From positions 1 to 5,949 of the forward strand of contig JAISPN010000178.1 in assembly GCA_031274845.1 (NCBI GenBank): a DNA stretch of 5,949 nucleotides. Direction: 5' to 3'. The stretch's first letter is position 1; the number at the start of each line of letters is the position of its first letter. The translations under genes and the position numbers were made by a program. A model generated the notes under the pieces. The model had not been told where the DNA came from. It worked only from the letters and a program-made list of their open reading frames with translations, and made no database searches. This DNA is from Acidobacteriaceae bacterium. Lineage in GTDB: Bacteria > Acidobacteriota > Vicinamibacteria > Vicinamibacterales > CAVVIG01. Below are positions 1 through 5,949 of this stretch, piece by piece.

Positions 1-1
1 C

Positions 2-505
2 TTCGTCGTTGCTGGCGCGATTCGTGTCGGGTACGGCATCAACATCGGGATTGGCTTCGCCCCGTGGGGCTGGGGGACGACGCGCTTTGGCTGGAACGAG
101 CGTGTGATGTACGTGAACAATGCGCCGTGGCGACGCACGTGGACGAATCGCACCGCGTACGTGCATCCGTATACCGTGCCTCACTACAACGGTGGTAACA
201 CCGCGCGTCCGATGCCGCGCGGGAACGGTAATAACACCGGCCCGCGTTACAACGGCAGCGCCACCGCGCCGTATGCAGTGCCGCGTGGTAACGGTGGCAA
301 CGCCGTGCCGTATGCGATGCCGCGTGGCAATGGCAACAATGGCAGCGGCGGCAACACGAGCGCGTCGCGTTACAACGGCCGCGTGAATGGTGCCCAGGCT
401 CCACGTTCCGGCGGCTCGCGCGAGCAAAACGCCGATCGCTCAGGCCAGCGCAGCAGCAACGGCCGTACCGCAGAAAGACGCGGCGGCGGGTCCAGGGGAC
501 GCTAA
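2..505 (+). CDS. C-terminal part of a probable exported Trp/Gly- then Asn/Gly/Arg-rich protein (5' end outside window)
   Basis: The frame is open from the left edge with no stop until TAA at 503-505, giving 167 visible residues, so the gene starts upstream; the internal ATG at 104 is not needed as a start. The visible part begins with alternating small and hydrophobic residues, then the aromatic run APWGWGTTRFGW, then VNNAPWRRTW and TAYVHPY. After that it becomes low complexity: Asn/Gly-rich units (PRGNGNN, PRGNGGN, RYNG) ending in an Arg/Ser/Gly-rich basic tail. The W/G motif followed by a disordered Asn/Arg tail resembles poorly characterised exported proteins of soil bacteria, such as DUF3300-like or similar low-complexity families. 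That likeness is from memory and weak. No catalytic motif is visible, and function is unknown. A cell-surface or periplasmic location is inference, since the N-terminus is missing. A strong terminator follows, so this gene ends its transcript. Confidence 0.75.
   Translation, partial: FVVAGAIRVGYGINIGIGFAPWGWGTTRFGWNERVMYVNNAPWRRTWTNRTAYVHPYTVPHYNGGNTARPMPRGNGNNTGPRYNGSATAPYAVPRGNGGNAVPYAMPRGNGNNGSGGNTSASRYNGRVNGAQAPRSGGSREQNADRSGQRSSNGRTAERRGGGSRGR
205..340 (+). repeat. Imperfect in-frame repeats encoding P-R-G-N-G-(G/N)-N units
   Basis: Two copies of a 33-base unit lie at 269-301 and 308-340, a 39-base (13-codon) period. Both encode PYA(V/M)PRGNG(G/N)N and differ mostly at third codon positions (for example GGTAACGGT against GGCAATGGC). 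A shorter, more diverged copy, RPMPRGNGNN, lies at about 205-234. The synonymous differences suggest old duplication kept under protein-level selection rather than a recent slippage event. Confidence 0.6.
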
Positions 506-533
506 CGCATCCATCGAGACGACTGTGTGAGGG

Positions 534-570
534 AGAGGGAGTCGATGTGCGACTCCCTCTTCTATTTTTC
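534..570 (+). terminator. Rho-independent terminator downstream of the Asn/Gly-rich protein gene
   Basis: A perfect 11-base-pair stem pairs 534-544 (AGAGGGAGTCG) with 550-560 (CGACTCCCTCT) around the 5-base loop ATGTG. It is followed directly by the T-rich run TCTATTTTTC at 561-570. The T tract lies on the plus-strand 3' side only, so the element serves the plus-strand gene ending at 505. Read from the minus strand it forms the same stem but lacks a following T tract, so it would stop creD transcripts poorly. Confidence 0.92.
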
Positions 571-608
571 TTGAGAGGATTGGGGGCGTGTGTAACTTCA
601 AAGCAGGC

Positions 609-1802
609 TTACGCGTCGCGTGTCTGGTCTGAGGGCAGTCGCCAGTTCACGTTGCGCGTGAAGTACATCACGGCGGCCAGGGCAGAGAAGATCAGCAACG
701 AGCCGATGAGGAGCGCGTAGGCTTCCAGGCTGAGCAGCACGTAGAGCAGGCCATAGAGACCCGCTAGCATCGCCCCGACGAGTATTCCGCGCCGCCACGT
801 TTTCAGAATTGCCGCTACATAGCAGGAGAGCAGGGCGATGATGGCGCCGCTCGCGACCAGATAGGCGAGCACGAAACCGACGACCTCGGCAAAGGCGAGC
901 AACAGGACGAAAAACAGGATCAACCCGATGCCAACGAGCATGTAGGCCGGCCCCGGCACGTTGACGCCCAGCAGGATGTCGAACATCAACAGCGCGACAA
1001 ACGTGAAGCCGATGAAGAGGAAGCCGTATTTGACGGCGCGATTGACCTCGCTGTAGAGATCTACGCTGTTGACGAGCGTGACATTCACCTGGTTCTCGTA
1101 GTCCGGGTTACGTTCGCCGATCGAGACGATCGGGCGGTTGAGCGCCAGATTGCCAATCACCCATTCGGCGTCAAATCCCTGCGGCGTGACGCTGCGGGAC
1201 ACCGGCAGGAAGCTGCCGCTAAATCCTGGACTGGGCCAAGAGGATGAGACGTGCCAGCGTGTCTCCTGCGCCGATGGCGCCAGCGTGATCGCATCGTGCC
1301 CGCGTAGCTCGAAGCGGAGATCGAATGGGATCGCTCTCCCCGGCGAAGGCGCCTCGTCGAGACGGCCACTGAAGCCGTTGCCCGCATTCCGCGCCACGCC
1401 CGAGCCGGGCATTAACGCCAGCGGCCGTCCATTGATTGTGAGGGCGGGTTGCGAACCGGCCAGTCCTTTGGCGCTACTGAGGCTCATCGAGATCTGCGTG
1501 CGATCGAGATGGAGCCATGTGGGGTCGATATCGAGCTTGCTGAAATCGGGGAGCGCGAAGCTCCCCTGCATGTGGATATCGGCGGCATAGACCACCGCCT
1601 GGTAGATCGAGACCGTGCGCAGTTCCGGATTGAGGTGCGTATCGATGGCGACCTCTGTCGGCGCGACGACCAGCGTGTTGTCCTGACGCTGCTCGCGGAT
1701 GACCGTTCGCCCATCCTCGGTCGACGAGACCTGAACGTTGCGCGTGAAGGGGATGACCAGTAACGCTGACGATCGCCGCGCCTGTGCGCATCTATGACAC
1801 AC
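609..1802 (-). CDS. creD: CreD-family inner-membrane protein, N-terminally truncated (possible pseudogene)
   Basis: The 397-residue frame from GTG at 1802 matches CreD throughout. The periplasmic domain shows SIYQAVVYAADIHMQGSF (65-82), LPDFSKLDIDP (84-94) and SSWPSPGFSGSFLP (187-200). Then come VDLYSEVNRAVKYG (247-260) and a C-terminal membrane bundle of about five helices (near 257-278, 284-304, 306-333, 338-357, 362-381), ending in the family signature VMYFTRNVNW (378-387). In other bacteria CreD belongs to the CreBC regulon and affects envelope integrity and beta-lactam response; its biochemical activity is unknown. Known CreD proteins are about 450 residues and begin with a membrane anchor and a linker before the motif seen here as ALLVIPFT (13-20). 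Here only 12 unrelated residues (MCHRCAQARRSS) precede it, an in-frame TGA lies at 1806-1808, and no Shine-Dalgarno is evident. The other two frames upstream show no CreD-like helix. No creB or creC lies in the window. Family assignment is secure; whether the gene is functional is doubtful. Confidence 0.88.
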   Translation of the reverse strand: MCHRCAQARRSSALLVIPFTRNVQVSSTEDGRTVIREQRQDNTLVVAPTEVAIDTHLNPELRTVSIYQAVVYAADIHMQGSFALPDFSKLDIDPTWLHLDRTQISMSLSSAKGLAGSQPALTINGRPLALMPGSGVARNAGNGFSGRLDEAPSPGRAIPFDLRFELRGHDAITLAPSAQETRWHVSSSWPSPGFSGSFLPVSRSVTPQGFDAEWVIGNLALNRPIVSIGERNPDYENQVNVTLVNSVDLYSEVNRAVKYGFLFIGFTFVALLMFDILLGVNVPGPAYMLVGIGLILFFVLLLAFAEVVGFVLAYLVASGAIIALLSCYVAAILKTWRRGILVGAMLAGLYGLLYVLLSLEAYALLIGSLLIFSALAAVMYFTRNVNWRLPSDQTRDA

Positions 1803-1882
1803 TTTTCACCGCGGAGATGGGGACTGCTGATGCTCCTGCCGATCGAGAGCAACGAACGTCACCGGGACAGGCACGGGAATCG

Positions 1883-3589
1883 ATGCGCGTATTTCTGCTA
1901 ACGAGTGTGGTCGCGGCGTGGCTGGTGACGCCGGCGCTTGTCGCGCAGCGGCGGCCGTTGACGGTCGTCGAGGCGTCGATTCCTGAGATGCAGCGCGCGC
2001 TTCTGGAGAAGCGAGTGACCTCGGTTGCGCTCGTCACCGAATCGCTGACGCGCATCGGCCTCTACGACGATCAGCTCCACGCCACGTTGTTCGTGAATCG
2101 ACAGGCGCTCGACGACGCGGCGGCACTCGATCGCGAGCGCGCCGCGGGGCATGTGCGTGGGCCGCTCCACGGCATTCCCGTCGCGGTCAAAGACAACGTC
2201 CAGACGGTGAACATGCCGACGACCGGCGGCGCGCTCGCCTTTGCGGGGTACACGCCGCCGTACGAAGCGACGCTCGTGGTGAATCTTCGCGCGGCCGGCG
2301 CGATCGTGATCGCGAAAACCGGCATGACCGAACTCGCCAACTGGGTTGCCGGCGCGCCGACGCCGATGCCGACCAACTACAACTCGCTTGGCGGGTTTGG
2401 CTTCAATCCCTACGATCCACGTCGCGATCCGCGCGCCAGCCGATTCGATGGCCGTCCCGTGCTGGCGACCGGTGGTTCGAGCGCTGGCGGCGGCACGGCC
2501 GTGAGCTTTTGGGCGGCCAACGTCGGCACCGAGACGTCGGGATCGATTCTCAGTCCGTCGAATCAGAACATGCTGGTGGGCATCAAGCCAACGGTCGGGC
2601 GGATCAGCCGGTACGGCGTGATTCCGATTACCGCCGATCAAGACACGCCGGGGCCGATGGCGCGGTCGGTGACCGATGCGGCGGTGATGCTTGGCGTGCT
2701 GGAAGGCGCGTCGCCCGATCCGCGCGATGCGGCGACACACGCCTGTCCACGTCCCGCTGGCCATGACTACACGCCGTTCCTGCGCGCCGACGCGCTCCGT
2801 GGCGCGCGCATCGGCATTCCACGAGCCTTCTACTACGACCGCGCGGTCATTCCTGGGTCGCCGGCGCTTCGTGGCGGTCTGTCGCCAGCCCTCGCCAGCA
2901 TGAGGGCTGAGGTGATCGACGTGCTTCGTCAGCAGGGCGCCATCGTCGTTGATCCCGCCAACATTCCAAGCGTGATCGATCCGCGCCCTGAAGAGAACAT
3001 TGAGCGCTGGAATCCTTGCTCGGGGGCGGATGAAGGCAAAGGACAGGACGAGGACTGTTCGATTGTCTTGAAGTACGGGATGAAGCGCGACTTCAACCGC
3101 TGGCTCGCCTCATTGGGAACGACACCGCCCGTGAAGACGCTCTCGGAGCTTCGCGCCTGGAACATCGAACACCAATCGGCAGGGACGTTGAAGTACGGGC
3201 AGTCGAACCTCGACATCTCGGACGAGATGGATCTCACGGCTGACCGCGCGCGCTACGAGCGCGATCGCGCCCGCGATCTGCACCTCTCGGCCGAACATGG
3301 CATCGACGAAGTGATGAAGGCCGAGCGTCTGGATGCGTTGCTCTTTCCCGGCGGCGACGGCGCGGATCTCGCCGCGCGTCCCGGCTATCCCACGGTCATC
3401 GTCCCGTTTGGCTTCGTGCCCGTGGACGCATCGGCTGGCGCGGCGTTCCCGGCGGGGTTCAACCCGAAGCCGTCGCCCTTTGGCGTCTCCTTCACAGGCG
3501 CGGCATGCAGCGAGCCGCGACTTGTCGCGCTGGCTTATGCGTTCGAGCAGGCGACGAAGCGACGCATCCAGCCGTCACTTTTTCCGTAA
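1883..3589 (+). CDS. Secreted amidase-signature family hydrolase (peptide-amidase-like)
   Basis: The 568-residue product hydrolyses an amide bond of unknown substrate. The amidase-signature Ser-cisSer-Lys triad is complete: Lys103 in GIPVAVKDN, cis-Ser199 in GGSSAGGG (197-204) and nucleophile Ser221 in GTETSGSI (215-222). The family motif QDTPGPMARSV begins at 253. The C-terminal core has GYPTVIVPFGF (501-511), and the end has a typical ACSEP/AYAFEQATKRR segment. GTET in place of GTDT, and the QDTPGPMARS motif, recall peptide amidase of Stenotrophomonas more than GatA. I chose ATG 1883 because it starts a signal peptide (Met-Arg, then a hydrophobic stretch to about residue 15, likely cleaved near 18-22, with no lipobox Cys). 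The longer frame from 1784 adds 33 hydrophilic residues that would bury it. An insertion between Lys103 and Ser199 includes NPYDPRRDPRASRF (about 175-190). The gene is divergent from creD with 80 bases between starts. A GatA role is unlikely given the export signal and no gatB/gatC here. Confidence 0.9.
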   Translation: MRVFLLTSVVAAWLVTPALVAQRRPLTVVEASIPEMQRALLEKRVTSVALVTESLTRIGLYDDQLHATLFVNRQALDDAAALDRERAAGHVRGPLHGIPVAVKDNVQTVNMPTTGGALAFAGYTPPYEATLVVNLRAAGAIVIAKTGMTELANWVAGAPTPMPTNYNSLGGFGFNPYDPRRDPRASRFDGRPVLATGGSSAGGGTAVSFWAANVGTETSGSILSPSNQNMLVGIKPTVGRISRYGVIPITADQDTPGPMARSVTDAAVMLGVLEGASPDPRDAATHACPRPAGHDYTPFLRADALRGARIGIPRAFYYDRAVIPGSPALRGGLSPALASMRAEVIDVLRQQGAIVVDPANIPSVIDPRPEENIERWNPCSGADEGKGQDEDCSIVLKYGMKRDFNRWLASLGTTPPVKTLSELRAWNIEHQSAGTLKYGQSNLDISDEMDLTADRARYERDRARDLHLSAEHGIDEVMKAERLDALLFPGGDGADLAARPGYPTVIVPFGFVPVDASAGAAFPAGFNPKPSPFGVSFTGAACSEPRLVALAYAFEQATKRRIQPSLFP

Positions 3590-3616
3590 CGTCATCTCAT
3601 CACCAGATGGTGACGT
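3589..3616. repeat. Nested inverted repeats upstream of the NtrC-type regulator gene
   Basis: Outer arms ACGTCA (3589-3594) and TGACGT (3611-3616) flank a near-perfect 14-base dyad, TCACCA-GA-TGGTGA (3600-3613). The two symmetries have different centres (3602.5 and 3606.5). No T tract follows, so this is not an intrinsic terminator for the amidase gene that stops at 3589. A regulator operator, possibly for autoregulation, is a reasonable inference from position; chance or a transcript stem remains possible. Confidence 0.4.
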
Positions 3617-3622
3617 CCTCGC
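3608..3622 (+). promoter_or_regulatory. Weak sigma-54-like -24/-12 element
   Basis: TGG at 3608-3610 and TCGC at 3619-3622 place GG and GC at the exact spacing of the sigma-54 consensus TGGCAC-N5-TTGC. Only the invariant dinucleotides and two other bases agree. Transcription would begin near 3634, upstream of the chosen GTG start at 3677. GG/GC pairs at this spacing are common by chance in GC-rich DNA, so confidence is low. Confidence 0.18.
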
Positions 3623-3663
3623 GTACTCTGTATACGCACAATGCGTGACGGTAAGTCAGGCGC

Positions 3664-3668
3664 AGGAG
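3664..3668 (+). promoter_or_regulatory. Shine-Dalgarno AGGAG that decides the regulator start
   Basis: AGGAG lies 8 bases before the GTG at 3677-3679. The upstream in-frame ATG at 3641 has no purine-rich site before it (the preceding bases are CTGTATACGCACA). The GTG start also brings the receiver domain to the usual position, with the acidic pair at residues 11-12. Confidence 0.7.
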
Positions 3669-3676
3669 CGATCACG

Positions 3677-5080
3677 GTGAAGCGAAAAAAGCGCGTGTTG
3701 GCGATCGACGATGAGCCACAGTTAATCGAGTGGCTGCGCGTGCTGTTGGAGCACGCCGGGTACGACGTGCGGACGGCGCTCACGGGCGCGCGCGGCGAAG
3801 AGCTTTTCCGGACCTGGCATCCCGATGCCATCGTTACGGACATGATGCTGCCGGATATCGACGGCATCGAGCTCGTGCGGAACGTGAAGCGCGTCGAGGA
3901 CGACACGGAAGTCATCGTCATCACCGGACAGGGGAACATCCCGAGATCCGTCGCCGCGGTGAAAGCGGGCGCGTTCGACTTTCTCGAAAAACCGGTTGAT
4001 GCCGACCTGCTGCTCGACAAGCTTGAAAAGGCAATCAAGCAGAAGTCGCTCACCGACGAGAACGAGCAGTTGAAGCAGAAGCTGCAGGACCGCTACCAGT
4101 TCCAGAACATCATCGGCAAGAGCAAGCGCATGCAGGAGCTGTTCGATCTGGTAGAGAGCGTTGCCGCTAGCGAGGCGAACATCCTGATTCAAGGTGAGAA
4201 CGGCACGGGCAAGGAGCTCTTCGCCAACGCCATTCACTACCACAGCGCGCGCGCGCAGGGACCGTTCATCAAGATCAACTGCGCGGCGATTCCAAAGGAT
4301 CTCATCGAATCGGAGCTCTTCGGCTACAAGAAAGGCGCGTTCACCGGCGCGGCGGCCGACAAAGAAGGGCTGTTCGAGATGGCCGAAGGGGGCTCGCTGC
4401 TCCTTGACGAGATCGGCGAGATGCCGCCGTATCTGCAGACGAAGCTGCTGCGCGTGCTGCAGGAGCGCGCGTACCGGCCGATTGGCAGCGACCGCGTCAT
4501 CCACGTCGACTTCCGTCTCATCTGCGCGACCAACGTCGATCTCGATGCCGCGCTCCGCGAGGGGCGGCTCCGTGAGGATCTCTACTTTCGCATCAACACC
4601 ATCCAGCTCCACGTGCCGCCGTTGCGAGAGCGCAGCGAGGATATTCCGCTCCTGTGCAACGCGTTCCTCGACAAGTTCCGCGGCCGGTATCAGCGGCCCG
4701 TCACGCTGATTGCGCCAGAGGTGTATCAGCTGCTCATGCGTAATCGCTGGCCGGGCAACGTGCGCGAGCTTGAAAACGTGATCGAGCGGTCGGTGCTGGT
4801 CGCGAAGGGGAACGAGATCGTGAGCGACGATCTGCCAGACGCGATCCGCGGAGAGGCGTCAGGCGGTCACGACGCGGCGATCCCGGCGCAGTGCACGCTG
4901 GCCGAGATCGAGAGGATGGCGATTCTGCAGACCTTGCAGCGCACCCATTGGAATAAACAGGAGGCGGCCCAACTGCTCGGGCTCTATCGCCCGACGCTCT
5001 ACAGCAAGATGAAGAAGCACAACATCCGCGATGAGAGCCGGAAGTCGTCGCGCGCTGACGCGGCCGGACGCCGCGCGTGA
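3677..5080 (+). CDS. NtrC-family sigma-54-dependent response regulator
   Basis: The 467-residue regulator would activate sigma-54 RNA polymerase when phosphorylated. Numbered from GTG 3677, the receiver (about 5-120) has acidic Asp11-Asp12, phospho-acceptor Asp55 in VTDMMLPDIDG, Thr83 and Lys105 in LEKP. A charged, probably coiled linker (about 116-136) leads to the AAA+ domain. That domain has Walker A GENGTGKE (173-180), the sigma-54-contacting loop GAFTGA (220-225), Walker B LLLDE (241-245), sensor I CATN (283-286), arginine fingers Arg299 and Arg305 in LREDLYFR, and sensor II RWPGNVREL (357-365). A Fis-type HTH fills 407-450, followed by a basic tail of 17 residues. All catalytic motifs are intact, so it should be an active ATPase activator. 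The ATG at 3641 would add 12 residues but lacks a ribosome site. No kinase gene lies in the window. It follows the amidase gene by 87 bases and overlaps the next gene by GTGA. Targets cannot be read from the sequence. Confidence 0.94.
   Translation: MKRKKRVLAIDDEPQLIEWLRVLLEHAGYDVRTALTGARGEELFRTWHPDAIVTDMMLPDIDGIELVRNVKRVEDDTEVIVITGQGNIPRSVAAVKAGAFDFLEKPVDADLLLDKLEKAIKQKSLTDENEQLKQKLQDRYQFQNIIGKSKRMQELFDLVESVAASEANILIQGENGTGKELFANAIHYHSARAQGPFIKINCAAIPKDLIESELFGYKKGAFTGAAADKEGLFEMAEGGSLLLDEIGEMPPYLQTKLLRVLQERAYRPIGSDRVIHVDFRLICATNVDLDAALREGRLREDLYFRINTIQLHVPPLRERSEDIPLLCNAFLDKFRGRYQRPVTLIAPEVYQLLMRNRWPGNVRELENVIERSVLVAKGNEIVSDDLPDAIRGEASGGHDAAIPAQCTLAEIERMAILQTLQRTHWNKQEAAQLLGLYRPTLYSKMKKHNIRDESRKSSRADAAGRRA
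5077..5080 (+). promoter_or_regulatory. GTGA stop/start overlap coupling regulator and YihY/BrkB genes
   Basis: The last codons of the regulator read GCG TGA, and the same bases give GTG AGT in the YihY/BrkB frame. This four-base overlap is typical of genes translated as a pair from one mRNA. The GAGG pair at 5087-5095 offers a separate ribosome site for the alternative start at 5098. Confidence 0.55.
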
Positions 5081-5949
5081 GTCCGCGAGGCGAGGCCGTG
5101 ACGCGGCTCTCCGCGGCGGTCCAGACGATTCGTGAGGTGTCGCGGCTGACCACGTTGGCGTTATGGCGCGGCCTCGTCGGCTTTGTGAGCAGCGACGATC
5201 TGACCTACGCCGCGTCGATCAGCTACTACTCGTTGCTCTCGCTCTTTCCGTTGTTGATGCTGGCGCTCGTGCTCCTCGGGCGCGTCACCTCGGACGCGTC
5301 CGATCGCAATGTCGTCCTCGCCTTCGTGCTGCAATATTTCCCGGCGCAGTTCGAGTTCATCACCGCGCAACTCGATGCGTTTCGCGCGAACTCGATTTCG
5401 CTGAGCGTGGCTGGAACGATTGGTCTCCTCTGGGGCGCGCTCGGATTTTTTGGCGCCATCAGCACGGCCGTCAATCACGCGTGGGGCGTCGAGCAGACAC
5501 GAAACTTTTTGACGCACAAGCTCTTCTCGTTCGGCATGTTGCTCGTCGCGGGCGCGCTGCTGCTGGCGGCGCTCCTGCTCGTCAGCGCGGGCGGGGTTGT
5601 TGGCGCAGGGTGGTTCGGTCAGGTCATTGAGCGATTTCCGTCGTTGCTGCTTTTGCGCAGCCTCGCGATGCGCAATGCGACGACGCTGCTGTTCATCCTC
5701 GTCGTTGGGCTCATCTACTACTTCGTGCCCAACGCCAAGGTCCGTTTTCGCGACGTCTGGATCGGCGCGTTTCTGACCGGGTTGCTGTGGAAGGCGGCGC
5801 TGATGGCGTTTTCGCTGTACATGCGCGACATGACGGTGTTCATGCGCATCAACGGCTCAATCGCCGCCGTCGTTGTTTTTCTGGTGTGGGTCTACACGCA
5901 GGCGGTGATTCTGCTGTACGGCGTCGAGTTCACCGCCGCGTACGCCCGC
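5077..5949 (+). CDS. YihY/BrkB-family (UPF0761) inner-membrane protein, 3' end outside window
   Basis: The frame is open from GTG 5077 to the right edge, 291 residues. It has about six membrane segments (near 48-68, 107-131, 150-172, 200-217, 227-248 and 262-280). Family features are YAASISYYSLLSLFPL (44-59) at the first helix, the WGALGFFGAISTAVNHAW segment (119-136), Pro218-Asn219 after the fourth helix, and a last helix ending LLYGVEF with Glu284. Members are usually about 280-330 residues, so only a short cytoplasmic tail should be missing. BrkB was linked to serum resistance in Bordetella, and the E. coli member was once mislabelled RNase BN; molecular function is unknown. GTG 5077 overlaps the regulator's TGA as GTGA, suggesting translational coupling. 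An in-frame GTG at 5098, with GAGG at 5087-5090 at good spacing, is an equally possible start and would shorten the protein by seven residues. Confidence 0.92.
   Translation, partial: MSPRGEAVTRLSAAVQTIREVSRLTTLALWRGLVGFVSSDDLTYAASISYYSLLSLFPLLMLALVLLGRVTSDASDRNVVLAFVLQYFPAQFEFITAQLDAFRANSISLSVAGTIGLLWGALGFFGAISTAVNHAWGVEQTRNFLTHKLFSFGMLLVAGALLLAALLLVSAGGVVGAGWFGQVIERFPSLLLLRSLAMRNATTLLFILVVGLIYYFVPNAKVRFRDVWIGAFLTGLLWKAALMAFSLYMRDMTVFMRINGSIAAVVVFLVWVYTQAVILLYGVEFTAAYAR

Noticed and set aside
39..404. Cys/His/Arg-rich minus-strand frame that looks metal-binding
   Set aside because: The Cys and His residues arise from reading the Asn/Gly-rich repeats on the opposite strand; there is no regular CxxC spacing and no ribosome site.
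534..560. Bidirectional terminator also serving creD
   Set aside because: The stem is symmetric, but the minus-strand 3' side lacks a T tract, so only the plus-strand role is supported.
1784..1882. Longer amidase start at GTG 1784 adding 33 residues
   Set aside because: The extension is hydrophilic and would place the clear signal peptide beginning at 1883 inside the protein; it also overlaps the 5' end of creD.
1741..1882. A frameshift hiding the creD N-terminus
   Set aside because: I translated all three minus-strand frames upstream of 1802; none shows a hydrophobic anchor or the expected linker, so a single base error does not restore the protein.
1898..2764. 288-codon minus-strand open frame opposite the amidase gene
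   Set aside because: Arg/His-rich composition with no recognisable motif, entirely antisense to the signal peptide and catalytic core of the amidase; a shadow frame.
3629..3636. TGTATACG as a sigma-70 -10 box for the regulator
   Set aside because: Best -35 candidates (GTGACG at 3610-3615) are only about 15 bases away and match poorly, so I do not call it.
3722..4612. 296-codon minus-strand open frame opposite the regulator gene
   Set aside because: It lies wholly antisense to a gene with every NtrC-family motif intact, and its Leu/Arg/Glu-rich translation matches no family; it is a codon-bias shadow common in GC-rich DNA.

Overview
The window is GC-rich, densely coded DNA from a bacterial chromosome. 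Long antisense open frames, GTG starts, an Asn/Gly-rich secreted protein, a secreted amidase and a sigma-54-type response regulator together suggest a soil or sediment lineage such as Acidobacteriota (Vicinamibacteria-like) or Gemmatimonadota. That placement is inference from style and not from a marker gene. I see no rRNA, tRNA, CRISPR array, insertion sequence, integrase or phage gene.

Layout, left to right. (1) The 3' end of a plus-strand gene (2-505) encodes the Trp/Gly-rich then Asn/Gly/Arg-rich tail of a probable exported protein, followed by a clear intrinsic terminator (534-570). (2) A minus-strand creD-like gene (609-1802) encodes a CreD inner-membrane protein. Its periplasmic domain and C-terminal membrane bundle are intact, but it lacks the usual N-terminal membrane anchor. 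(3) Divergent from it, a plus-strand gene (1883-3589) encodes a secreted amidase-signature hydrolase with a complete Ser-Ser-Lys triad. (4) A 87-base gap (3590-3676) holds nested inverted repeats and a weak -24/-12-like element. It precedes an NtrC-type regulator (3677-5080) with receiver, AAA+ and Fis-type HTH domains. (5) A YihY/BrkB-family membrane protein (5077-5949) overlaps the regulator stop codon by a GTGA junction and runs off the right edge just short of its expected end.

How they may work together. Only the regulator and the YihY/BrkB gene look co-transcribed, and probably translationally coupled. No histidine kinase for the regulator lies in the window. Three of the other four products (CreD, secreted amidase, YihY/BrkB) act in or beyond the inner membrane, so the neighbourhood has a cell-envelope flavour, but nothing in the sequence ties them into one pathway. 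I find no convincing novel multi-gene system. The points most worth a second look are the decapitated creD gene, the symmetric elements in front of the regulator, and the regulator-YihY coupling.
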